Assembly (NCBI GenBank): GCA_902790625.1
Contig: CADASP010000012.1
Coordinates: 1-64,000 of the forward strand
Length of the DNA stretch: 64,000 nucleotides
Source of the DNA: an uncultured Prevotellaceae bacterium
GTDB taxonomy: Bacteria > Bacteroidota > Bacteroidia > Bacteroidales > Bacteroidaceae
Reading direction: 5' to 3'
The notes under the pieces are model-generated. The model did no database searches and was not told where the DNA came from. It was given only the letters and a program-made list of their open reading frames with translations. Shown piece by piece: positions 1 through 8,346 of the stretch; position 1 is the first letter of the stretch; the number at the start of each line of letters is the position of its first letter. Position numbers and translations under genes: made by a program.

Positions 1-94
1 ACATAAATTTTGCAAGTCGGGGAACATCTCTCTCTATTGACGTTACGCGGATCAGGTCCTCTTAAAATGCAGCAGAAAACAGGGGTGGGAAACT

Positions 95-697
95 TTAGTT
101 AATAAACGCTTCATATGTCATAAGTCCTGAATCTTTTAAACCAACAAGGTCATTTCTGTTCATTTTTTCAAAGTCTAACGTTTTATCGCCCGTATAGACA
201 TATATCTGTCCAGTGAATCCTTCCTTAGAGTTTCCGAGAAAACAACCGTTGCTGCTATAGACGGGATCTCTTCCATCAGGGTCAATCTTGATGACAGGAT
301 TATTTCCACAATACACATACGGGCTGATGCTGTAGTATTTCTCGCACAGCGGGTCCACCCTGTCCCATCGGGCAAGTGCTGTGTCATACTGGCGAGCACC
401 GTAGTCGTAGGTGTTCAGGCCGTGCATGCGGTCCAGCTCCTTGCCGCCGTACCGGCGGGGCTGATAGTCGCCGTCCGTGGTGCCGTCGCAGAGCTGCGCC
501 CCGAAGGGGTAGTAGTCCATCCTCTGGACGACCCTCCCGTTTTGCGTGTCGTCGTCCTTCGTCACCTGCCGGATGTTGCCCAGGTGGTCGCGGTCGTAGT
601 AGAGGAAGGTGAAGCTGTCCTGCGTGGCGTTGCGCCTCACCGCCTGGCAGTAGCCTTCCTCAAACTGGTACTGGTCCGTTTTCAGCATTTTTTTCAT
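95..697 (-). pseudogene. Orphan C-terminal fragment of an RHS-repeat protein
   Basis: This 200-residue frame carries the RHS-associated core: YYDRDHLGNIRQ (33-44), YGARQYD (99-105), WDRVDPL (111-117), SPYVYCGNNP (125-134) and DPDGRD (139-144). The DPDGRD motif normally marks the junction where the variable tip begins. The tip here is only about 56 residues and ends in a stop, and I do not recognise a toxin fold. Full RHS proteins exceed 1,000 residues, and none of the upstream YD repeats are present: the frame opens with a short MKKML just before the core. The base composition changes inside the gene, with the core GC-rich and the tip clearly AT-rich, as expected for exchangeable tips. It is probably a displaced cassette that recombines with an intact rhs gene elsewhere, or a dead remnant. 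A TACTTTTG box on the same strand (780-787) could still transcribe it. Confidence 0.75.
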
Positions 698-725
698 CGA
701 TTCTTTGCGGAAAAAGCTAAATTTG

Positions 726-757
726 TTTGGTCATATAAGGACGATAGCGTATCTTTG
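726..757 (+). promoter_or_regulatory. Bacteroidetes-type promoter facing right
   Basis: TTTG at 726-729 and TATCTTTG at 750-757 are separated by 20 bp, matching the -33/-7 consensus of the Bacteroidetes primary sigma factor. No long gene follows on this strand, so it may drive the small transcript proposed at 762-850. A leaderless 20-codon frame from the ATG at 760 is also possible. Confidence 0.45.
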
Positions 758-761
758 CCAT

Positions 762-850
762 GTTTTTTGGAACTTGTCGCAAAAGTACAAAAACTTTTCG
801 ACATAACAAAGCCCAGGCTTGAGAAAGTCGGGGCTTTGCATTATTTTTTT
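762..850 (+). ncRNA. Possible small RNA with intrinsic terminator
   Basis: Downstream of the promoter at 726-757 there is no substantial reading frame. An 8-bp stem (CAAAGCCC 807-814 with GGGCTTTG 831-838) is followed by a T-rich run (841-850), as in a Rho-independent terminator. Promoter plus terminator define an untranslated transcript of about 90 nt. This is inference from sequence only; the stem-loop could instead belong to the neighbouring repeat element. Confidence 0.3.
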
Positions 851-865
851 ACCGTTACAAAACCA

Positions 866-1016
866 GAAAATATGTTTCACTACTTGCACTGCTTGCACCT
901 GAACATGAACGCCTTTTTTCAAAAAGTCGTTCACTTTTTGAAAAAAGACGTTCACTTTTTTACGCACGGTGACTTACCCTTAGGTGTAAGCAGTGCAAGT
1001 AGTGCAACATATTTTC
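866..1016. repeat. 151-bp element with 35-bp terminal inverted repeats and nested hairpin
   Basis: Positions 866-900 and 982-1016 are inverted copies of one another with about two mismatches (shared block CACTACTTGCACTGCTT). Inside them is a second perfect 15-bp inverted repeat, CTTTTTTCAAAAAGT (913-927) with its complement (933-947). There is no coding capacity. It lies between the end of kbl (1091) and the RHS fragment. It could be a MITE-like mobile element or an unusually large bidirectional termination structure. Confidence 0.7.
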
Positions 1017-1090
1017 CAATTAAAAAACACTGATAAGTAGCGATAAAGGCAACGCCAAATTATTGCTAACCATATCAGTATGCCTACAGG

Positions 1091-2278
<1,188 letters not shown>

Positions 2279-2299
2279 AGTATTAATTGGTTGATGAGG

Positions 2300-3592
2300 T
2301 TAGTATATGATGTTTCCTTGTAGTACGACGTGGCGAATGAGTGGTGTGGTGTAGGCATAAGGCAGGAAATCGAGCGAGGGGATGGGGTGGGTGATGAAGA
2401 CGTTGGCCACCTTTCCTCGTGCGATGGAGCCGTAGTGGGCACTCAGCCCCATGGCGGCAGCCGAGTTGAGTGTGGCGGCATGTAGCGCTTCGGCGGGCAG
2501 CAGCCGCATCTTGATGCACGCCAAGGACACCACAAACTTCATGTCGCCCGACGGTGTGGAACCAGGGTTGTAGTCGCTGGCGATGGCTAAGGGCAGCCTG
2601 GCATCAATCATCTTGCGGCCAGGGGCAAACGGCATGTTCAGGAAGAACGACGTGCCAGGCAGGGCAGTGGGGATGGGGCTGGGGGTGAGGCTTTTGAGGC
2701 TCTTTATGTCCTTATCTGTCATGCTTTCCAGATGGTCCACGCTGAGGGCATGGTGGGCCACGGCCACCTCCACGCCGCCAGAGTCGGCCAGCTCCTGTCC
2801 GTGAATCTTTGGGCGCATGCCCCATTTGGCACCCGCCTCGAGTATGCGGGCGGTTTCGGCGGGTGTGAAGAAGCCTTCGTCGCAAAACACGTCGATGAAA
2901 TCGGCCAGCTGCTGCCGTCCCACCTCGGGAATCATTTCGTTGACAACCAGGTCTACATAGCGCTCTTGTGTGTAGCCACGCGCCACGGCGTGGGCACCGA
3001 GGAAGGTGGCCATCACCTTCAGGGGAGCCGTTTCGCTTATGCGGCGTATCACGCGCAGCATCTTCAGCTCGTCGGCGGTGTTCAGGCCATAGCCGCTCTT
3101 TATCTCCACGGCTCCAGTGCCCTTGCCGATGATTTCGTCGATGCGGAGCATCGACCTGCGGAGAAGCTCGTCCTCCGACATCGCGTGAAGGCGGTCGGCG
3201 CTGTTCAGGATGCCGCCGCCACGACGGGCTATCTCGGCATAGCTCAGGCCCTGTATTTTGTCAACGAACTCGCCCTCGCGGCTGTCGGCGTAAACCAGAT
3301 GGGTGTGGCTGTCGCAAAACGAGGGCAGCACGGCACCGCCTTGCGCGTCGAGGGAAGGCCCCTCCCATCTCTCCCAAGAGGGGGAGGCGGCTGCGTCGGG
3401 GCTTTCTGCGAAGGAAGCCTCCCTCCCTTGGATGAGGGTTCCCCAATCCTTGATTCTGCCGTCTTCTATCAGCAGCCAGGCATCGTGTACGATGTCGAGC
3501 TGGCTCATCTCCTTGCCACACACGAAAGGCTTGCCATGGCGGTCGACCGCCATCAGCCCGATATTCTTAATCAACAAGCATCCCTTGTCCAT
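2300..3592 (-). CDS. hutI: Imidazolonepropionase
   Basis: HutI hydrolyses 4-imidazolone-5-propanoate to N-formimino-L-glutamate, the third step of histidine degradation, in the cytoplasm. The amidohydrolase metal site begins with DSHTH (His96 and His98 from the ATG at 3592); downstream are VEIKSGYGL, GAHAV, KIHGQELAD with a metal histidine, LPGTSFFL and IASDYNPGS. The product is 430 residues, somewhat longer than the usual 410-420, because roughly residues 55-82 come from an inserted palindromic repeat (plus-strand 3353-3440) placed before the metal-binding strand; a shorter repeat-like piece (SLTPSPIPT) precedes LPGTSFF. I chose the ATG at 3592 over an upstream GTG that falls in repeat sequence. 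No hutU, hutH or ftcD is adjacent, so the gene is separated from the rest of its pathway. Confidence 0.93.
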   Translation of the reverse strand: MDKGCLLIKNIGLMAVDRHGKPFVCGKEMSQLDIVHDAWLLIEDGRIKDWGTLIQGREASFAESPDAAASPSWERWEGPSLDAQGGAVLPSFCDSHTHLVYADSREGEFVDKIQGLSYAEIARRGGGILNSADRLHAMSEDELLRRSMLRIDEIIGKGTGAVEIKSGYGLNTADELKMLRVIRRISETAPLKVMATFLGAHAVARGYTQERYVDLVVNEMIPEVGRQQLADFIDVFCDEGFFTPAETARILEAGAKWGMRPKIHGQELADSGGVEVAVAHHALSVDHLESMTDKDIKSLKSLTPSPIPTALPGTSFFLNMPFAPGRKMIDARLPLAIASDYNPGSTPSGDMKFVVSLACIKMRLLPAEALHAATLNSAAAMGLSAHYGSIARGKVANVFITHPIPSLDFLPYAYTTPLIRHVVLQGNIIY

Positions 3593-3639
3593 GTCTATCT
3601 TATTAAATATCAGCCTCACCCCCAGCCCCTCAGCCTCAC

Positions 3640-4614
3640 TTAAAACGGCAGTGCCAGGTCGAGCGTTGGCAGTGGGAATAGGGCGGCACGCAGCTCCTCG
3701 CAGCGATGGAAGAGCACGTTGAAGCCCGCCATCGACTGTCCGCTACGGCGTTCATTCCTGAAGGTGTCGATGTCCCACAAGGTGAATGCCTTACTGGTGT
3801 GTCCCACGGCATAGTCGCCCAGCGTGTCGGCCGTGCAGGCGATGGGAGCCTCGGGAAACCACTCGCGCATCTGCTGAGCGAACTTGGTGAGTTGCAGTTC
3901 TTCGAGCAGTGTCAGGTCGAGCAGCACGCGATAGGCGGCATACCATTCGTAGCGATGCCGCATCTGCTTCAGCACGACGCGCTCCACCTGAGCGCGCACG
4001 GCGGCATAGTCGATGCGTTGCCGTTTGTAGAACTGCTTGAACACCAAGTTGCGCGGCTGGCTGTCGAGCAGTTTGCTGTTTCTCGTCTTGTCGCCGCCCT
4101 CGGCCACCTTGCGTCGCAGTCGCATCACCGCCTTGGCGCAGGTGCTGAACGATGACTGGGGCTTGCCGCGCCGCAGTCCCGTCACCTTGCCCACGATACG
4201 CCAGATGTGTCCCGTGAGCAGGATGGGGTCGTAGTTATCGTTTTCGGGCACCAGCCATTGGGTGCCCTCATCGTCGGTATAGAAAGTCTTTACGGTGTAG
4301 GCGCCGTCGACCTCGGCCACCACCACCTCGCCATCGGCCACCTGCATGTCCATCTGCACCTCCAGCATGTCACCGGCCATGATGCCCACGTTCTGCATGC
4401 TGTCGCCCTCGGCCTCGATAAGGAACATAGGATGACGGCCCACCAACTGGTGGGGCAACAGCACATAGCGGTTGGCGGTGGCATCGCCAGCTTCGGCAGG
4501 ATGACCCGCCATCACCGGCACATCCGACAGTGGCACGATGGTGTCGCAGAGCAAGGGTTGCAGGCCTGCCGCCCGCATGCGCTCCAGTTCTTGCTGTATC
4601 TCCTTTTCGGTCAT
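3640..4614 (-). CDS. S24 (LexA/UmuD-like) peptidase with an unrecognised C-terminal domain
   Basis: The first half is a LexA/UmuD-type self-cleaving serine peptidase: AEGDSMQNVGIMAGD supplies the nucleophile Ser72, and TVKTF supplies the general base Lys109. A possible Ala-Gly cleavage site lies at residues 36-37 (VMAGH). The N-terminus is too short for a LexA winged helix, so it resembles UmuD more than a repressor. Residues about 160-324 form a basic, then helical region with many Arg, Tyr and Trp residues that I do not recognise. The ATG at 4614 overlaps the upstream aminotransferase stop by one base (TGATG), which fixes the start and suggests translational coupling. No umuC or DNA-binding partner is adjacent. 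Function unknown; a cleavable regulator or stress-induced protein is an inference. Confidence 0.7.
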   Translation of the reverse strand: MTEKEIQQELERMRAAGLQPLLCDTIVPLSDVPVMAGHPAEAGDATANRYVLLPHQLVGRHPMFLIEAEGDSMQNVGIMAGDMLEVQMDMQVADGEVVVAEVDGAYTVKTFYTDDEGTQWLVPENDNYDPILLTGHIWRIVGKVTGLRRGKPQSSFSTCAKAVMRLRRKVAEGGDKTRNSKLLDSQPRNLVFKQFYKRQRIDYAAVRAQVERVVLKQMRHRYEWYAAYRVLLDLTLLEELQLTKFAQQMREWFPEAPIACTADTLGDYAVGHTSKAFTLWDIDTFRNERRSGQSMAGFNVLFHRCEELRAALFPLPTLDLALPF

Positions 4615-5930
4615 CAATTTAATGGATGGTTCTGGGCAAAGATGGCCATGCGCTCGTCGAGCTGCTGGTACTGATGATCCTCGATGAACGAGGTGCACAC
4701 GCGCAGTCCCTCTTGGTGGCTGCCCGTGGTGACCAGACAAATGGCCGAGACACCGTAGTACATCAGCTCGCGGGCCAGCTGACCGCTGGTCATGCCTGGA
4801 TAGCCGATGGTGAAGTAGAAGCCGTCGGCGATGGGCTGGTCCATGTCGCGGTCGTAGACGATGTGGAAGCCGTGACGGCAGAAGATTTCCTTCAGCTTAT
4901 GGGCGCGGTCGCCGTAGACCTTCACTTCGTCGCGGAAGCGATACTCGCCGTCGCATGCGGCGCGCATCATCGCGGCCATGGCATACTGAGCCGAGTGGCT
5001 GGTGCCGCTGCTCAGCGCATAGAGCATACGGGTGCTGAAGACAAGGCCGAAGGGCAGTCCCTCGTAGCGCTGGGCCAGCTGGGGGAAATGGCGGTGGAAC
5101 AGCTGGTCGCTGATGCACGTCACACCGATGCGCTCGCCGGCATAGCTGAAAGCCTTGCTGCCCGAGATAAGCAGCATGTAGTTCTGCGTATAGCGGGCCA
5201 CGGTGGGCTGGTAGGGGGGCTGGAAAGGAACGCTCAGGTCCTGGCGGAAGTCCATGGCGAAATAAGCCAGGTCTTCCATCACGACGACATCGTACTGCGT
5301 GGCCAACTGGCCAATCTGTTGCAGCTCGTCTTCGGTGAGGCACACCCACGAGGGGTTGTTGGGGTTGCTGTAGACGATGGCGCAGATCTTTTCACTCTGC
5401 AGGTAGCTCTTTATCTTCGGGCCGAGCTTGGGACCGCGGAAATCGTAGACGTCGAAGGTCTCGTACTTCACGCCCTGCACCTGCAGCTGCATCTTCTGCA
5501 CGGGGAAGCCGGGGTCGATGAATAGCACGGTGTCCTTGCCTTGCTGCGCCTGCGAGCAGGTGAGGAAGCTGGCGAAGGTGCCTTGCATGGAGCCGCACAC
5601 GGGCACGCAGCCCTCGGGGGCGATGTCGATGCCGATGAATGCCTTGACAAAGCGCGACGCTTGCTGCTTCAGCTCGGGCAGTCCTTGTATGTCGGGGTAG
5701 CTGTGGGCGATGCCCTCCTGCAGGGCCTTCACCTGGGCGGCTACGCCCACCTGGGCGGCAGGGAGTCCGGGGATGCCCATCTCCATCTTGATATACTCTA
5801 CGCCGCTCTGCTGCTCGGCACGCGCTGCCACCTGCTTCACCTCGCGGATGGTGGCCTTGGTAAAGTCTTGGATGCCCAGCTCGCTGATGAGCTGGTCTAC
5901 TATTTCACGCTTGATAGGGGTTGGAATCAT
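4614..5930 (-). CDS. Class I/II PLP-dependent aminotransferase
   Basis: A 438-residue fold-type I aminotransferase. Signature residues are SNPNNPS (188-194), the aspartate-containing VVVMEDLAY (216-224), the PLP lysine in SGSKAFSYAGERIG (K259) and a substrate-carboxylate arginine near the C-terminus (LRVCTSF). Substrate is not readable from sequence; aromatic or branched-chain amino acids are possible. I chose the ATG at 5930 because the promoter box TATCTTTG on this strand lies just upstream (5963-5970), whereas the longer frame would start beyond the promoter. It leads a leftward run with the S24 peptidase (one-base overlap), hutI and kbl. Confidence 0.85.
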   Translation of the reverse strand: MIPTPIKREIVDQLISELGIQDFTKATIREVKQVAARAEQQSGVEYIKMEMGIPGLPAAQVGVAAQVKALQEGIAHSYPDIQGLPELKQQASRFVKAFIGIDIAPEGCVPVCGSMQGTFASFLTCSQAQQGKDTVLFIDPGFPVQKMQLQVQGVKYETFDVYDFRGPKLGPKIKSYLQSEKICAIVYSNPNNPSWVCLTEDELQQIGQLATQYDVVVMEDLAYFAMDFRQDLSVPFQPPYQPTVARYTQNYMLLISGSKAFSYAGERIGVTCISDQLFHRHFPQLAQRYEGLPFGLVFSTRMLYALSSGTSHSAQYAMAAMMRAACDGEYRFRDEVKVYGDRAHKLKEIFCRHGFHIVYDRDMDQPIADGFYFTIGYPGMTSGQLARELMYYGVSAICLVTTGSHQEGLRVCTSFIEDHQYQQLDERMAIFAQNHPLN

Positions 5931-5962
5931 AGTGTTTTTTGTATTTTTGCACAATGTGGGTA

Positions 5963-5970
5963 CAAAGATA
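5963..5970 (-). promoter_or_regulatory. -7 promoter box of the aminotransferase operon
   Basis: Read on the minus strand this is TATCTTTG, with a TTG about 22 bp upstream (5993-5995). The expected start of transcription is about 25-30 nt before the aminotransferase ATG at 5930. Confidence 0.55.
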
Positions 5971-6052
5971 CAAAAAAGGTTTGATGCAGCGTCAACCAAA
6001 TCAAAATATTTTTTCTCTCGGTGATTATTTTTCGGTAAAATGATGAACCTCG

Positions 6053-6457
6053 TTATCGCTTCGTTTTGTTTTTGATGATGGCGGTGCACTGGGCGTGGCT
6101 GTAGTAGCGCCCCGTGAGGTGCAGCATGTAGATGCGCACCTGTTTTTTGCTCTCGCAGGTGAGCGTCAGCGTGCGTTCTGTCTCAGTATTCTGTTCGCTG
6201 AAGCTGCCGCTGTCGCGCTCGTCCATGAAAGCTTTGTACAGCTTGTTGGCGGAGCCGCCACTGATTTTCAGCACTTTTACCACCTTCAGCACTTGGCGTG
6301 TGTCGGGGTCGCGCTCCACGGCCGAGGTGAAGGTGGCCGAGCCGACGGTGGATATTTGCTCCATCTGCTTGTCAATCTTGTTTTGGGCCATGGCGTTGAT
6401 TGCGGCAAACAGGCAGAGCATGAGGGTTATGACGCAGTGTCGTAGCGGATTGTTCAT
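6053..6457 (-). CDS. Small secreted protein of a sigma-factor operon (possibly DUF5024)
   Basis: A 134-residue protein with a signal peptide (hydrophobic stretch VITLMLCLFAAINAMAQ ending in an AxA-type site) followed by IDKQMEQISTVGSATFTSAV and alternating short strands. From memory it resembles a small Bacteroidetes domain of unknown function seen next to ECF sigma factors; I am not certain of the family number. It starts 7 bp after the stop of the membrane-linked sigma factor and is surely co-transcribed with it and the GIN-domain gene. Exported to the periplasm or outer membrane. No enzymatic motif is visible. Confidence 0.65.
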   Translation of the reverse strand: MNNPLRHCVITLMLCLFAAINAMAQNKIDKQMEQISTVGSATFTSAVERDPDTRQVLKVVKVLKISGGSANKLYKAFMDERDSGSFSEQNTETERTLTLTCESKKQVRIYMLHLTGRYYSHAQCTAIIKNKTKR

Positions 6458-6464
6458 AGTTCGT

Positions 6465-7229
6465 TCATTCGTTAAGTAGCTGTTCCAAGTGTTTTCTTTC
6501 GGCAGGGTCGCTGATGCGCTGCAGCACGTCGGCCTCTGCCTGGCGGATGAGTGTCTGCTGACTGATGTCGGTCTCAATCTGGCTGGCCAGCAGCAGTGCC
6601 TGTTGCAGTTGTGGCTGAATCTGTCGGAGGTCGTCGTAGCGCTGTCCGTTGACGATGATGTAGGACCCCTCGTAGCGCTCCTCTAACTGGTGATATTGCC
6701 AGGCGCGCAGGGCGAAGAGTGGGATGAGCAGCAGGGCCACGGCGGCCGAGATGGCGGCAAGATAGCGCAAGCGCAAATGTCGCCGGGTGCGACTGGCCTG
6801 TTGGCGCAGGGCGGCGGCGGGTGTGCCGGTGATGCTGGCAATCTGCTCGAAGTCCATGCCCTCCATGTCGTGCAGACGCAGCACCAGGCGTTGTTGCTCG
6901 GGCAGCTTCTCGAGCATGCGCATCAGGTGGGCCGTCTTTTCGTCGTTGGTGCTGGTCGGCGTGGCATCTTCCATCTGCTCAATTTCCGAGAGAGATATTT
7001 GTTTTCGACTGTGGCGGCGCAGATGGTTGAGCGCCAGGTTGCGAACCAGCACCGTGGCGAAAGGTTCGATGGGGCGTAGCAGGGTGGCACGCAGGGTCCA
7101 CAGCTTCAGCAGTGCGTCTTGCACCACGTCCTCGGCCTCGTCGCTCTCGCCCATGATGCGGCGTGCCGTGCTGAGCAGCATCGGGCGGATGCGCTGCAGC
7201 TCGCTTTGGATGTCCTGGGGGTGTTCCAT
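6465..7229 (-). CDS. ECF-type sigma factor fused to a transmembrane C-terminal domain
   Basis: Residues 15-75 form sigma region 2 (DEAEDVVQDALLKLW, then ATVLVRNLALNHLRR) and 103-152 region 4 (LPEQQRLVLRLHDMEGMDF, then a helix-turn-helix). Instead of ending there, as ECF sigma factors of about 170-190 residues do, the frame continues into one hydrophobic helix (156-176, YLAAISAAVALLLIPLFAL) and about 78 residues beginning YEGSYIIVNGQRYDD. In related operons I would expect that tail on a separate small membrane protein, so this looks like a gene fusion that tethers the sigma factor to the inner membrane. The tail would face the periplasm. Release by proteolysis is a plausible but unproven activation route. 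It lies between the GIN-domain gene and a small secreted protein. Confidence 0.82.
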   Translation of the reverse strand: MEHPQDIQSELQRIRPMLLSTARRIMGESDEAEDVVQDALLKLWTLRATLLRPIEPFATVLVRNLALNHLRRHSRKQISLSEIEQMEDATPTSTNDEKTAHLMRMLEKLPEQQRLVLRLHDMEGMDFEQIASITGTPAAALRQQASRTRRHLRLRYLAAISAAVALLLIPLFALRAWQYHQLEERYEGSYIIVNGQRYDDLRQIQPQLQQALLLASQIETDISQQTLIRQAEADVLQRISDPAERKHLEQLLNE

Positions 7230-7254
7230 TCTCTGAAGGGTCTTGGTGGGCTGG

Positions 7255-7303
7255 ATATTCTAGATTATCTGGATTATCTAGAAAATCCAGAAAAACCGGA
7301 ATC
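7255..7303. repeat. Degenerate 9-bp tandem repeat in an operon spacer
   Basis: Between the GIN-domain gene and the sigma factor the spacer reads as degenerate 9-bp units (GATTATCTA, GATTATCTG, GAAAATCCA), about five copies. It is one of several short-unit arrays in the window. Confidence 0.5.
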
Positions 7304-7314
7304 AATGCCCGTGG

Positions 7315-8112
7315 CTAATATTGGTTGAGGCGCGAGGTGTCGATTTTGGCCACCCCCGATGCGTCGATTTTTGTTTTGTCGGCGTTGCCGCTGATGGTGA
7401 ACTTCGATGCCCCGCTATTGTGGGCCTTCACCTCTATGCAGTCCACCAGCTTCAGGTCCACTTTGCTGGCACCGCTGTTGTCGAAGTCGATGCTGCCGCC
7501 CACGAAGGTGATGTCGCACTTCGATGCGCCGCTGTTGTTGACTTTCATCGTCTTGCCCTCGGTGTTGAGCGCCAGCTTGCAGACACCGCTGCAGTCGATG
7601 CGCATGTCGTCGGCTTGGATGGCGGCCGTCAGCTTGCAGGCACCCGAACAATCAACCTTCACACCGTTGTACTTCAGTCGGCCTATCTCCATCTCTGAGG
7701 CACCGCTGATGTTGATGTTCAGCTGATGGCCGGTGACATTGGCAGCGTTGAAGTGGGTGACTCCGCCCAGGATGATTTCCTCTATCTGTGGCGCTGTGAT
7801 GAGCACGACGGGATATTCGTTGGGACCCACGTGCGTGTTGCGAGTCTTCGTCTTGGTGCTGATGTGGAGCGTTTGTCCCTTCTTTTCCACCTTCGTTTCC
7901 ATGTCGGGGTCGCTGCTCTCTTCCACTTCCACGCTGTAGCCCTGTCCCTGTGTGAACAGCACGCGCACAACGCCTTCGGCATCGATGCTGGTGAAGTCGC
8001 GCAGCTGGTAGACCGTTGTCATGCCGCTTGGTGTGTTGATTACCATGTTCTCTTCTGCCTGGCTGTTCGTCAGTGCCAGTGCCAGCCCGCAGGCCATAAA
8101 AAGCCGTTTCAT
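7315..8112 (-). CDS. GIN-domain (DUF2807) secreted protein, head-adhesin-like
   Basis: A 265-residue exported protein with a signal peptide (MKRLFMACGLALALTNSQA) and a right-handed beta-helix type GIN domain. Repeated turns of the form DCSGACKL, DCSGVCKL, NNSGASKCDI and DNSGASKVDL, spaced about 22 residues, are diagnostic of DUF2807, the putative auto-transporter adhesin head domain. The C-terminus ends in another repeat (DASGVAKIDTS). Family members are envelope proteins in Bacteroidetes with no proven biochemical role. It is first in a leftward operon with the membrane-linked sigma factor and a small secreted protein. A 12-bp dyad sits just upstream (8123-8165). The ATG at 8112 is preferred; one 9 bp upstream is also in frame. 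Confidence 0.85.
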   Translation of the reverse strand: MKRLFMACGLALALTNSQAEENMVINTPSGMTTVYQLRDFTSIDAEGVVRVLFTQGQGYSVEVEESSDPDMETKVEKKGQTLHISTKTKTRNTHVGPNEYPVVLITAPQIEEIILGGVTHFNAANVTGHQLNINISGASEMEIGRLKYNGVKVDCSGACKLTAAIQADDMRIDCSGVCKLALNTEGKTMKVNNSGASKCDITFVGGSIDFDNSGASKVDLKLVDCIEVKAHNSGASKFTISGNADKTKIDASGVAKIDTSRLNQY

Positions 8113-8122
8113 TGTTTCCATT

Positions 8123-8165
8123 TTATTTGTGTGTTATAATTTCTATATATAGTACACACAAATAA
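8123..8165. promoter_or_regulatory. 12-bp inverted repeat upstream of the GIN/sigma operon
   Basis: TTATTTGTGTGT (8123-8134) and its exact complement ACACACAAATAA (8154-8165) flank a 19-bp AT-rich centre. The dyad lies 11-53 bp before the GIN-domain ATG, where an operator or a leader hairpin could act. No convincing TAnnTTTG box is seen nearby, which fits use of an alternative sigma factor. Confidence 0.45.
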
Positions 8166-8271
8166 CCGATTTGTGACATAAAAAGTGCCTTTTTTTTGAA
8201 AAAAAAACGATGCCGCTATGCCAACAATGGGGCAAGACATAGGAGCATGGTGGCGACCTCCTGAAATTTGG

Positions 8272-8326
8272 TGGCGCTTTTTTGAAAAAAGGCGTTGACT
8301 TTTTCCAAAAAGTCAACGCCATTTTT
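8272..8326. repeat. AT-rich hairpin carrying the GTCAACGCC motif
   Basis: GGCGTTGACTTTTT and its exact complement, separated by 2 bp, form a nearly loop-less palindrome (about 8297-8326), preceded by a second short one (CTTTTTTGAAAAAAG). It sits after the acyl-CoA synthetase gene end (8347) and before the GIN operon, so it may terminate transcription of the synthetase. The same GTCAACGCC sequence recurs near 23130, 40640 and 52100. Confidence 0.55.
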
Positions 8327-8346
8327 ATTGATGATATTTTTCCCCT

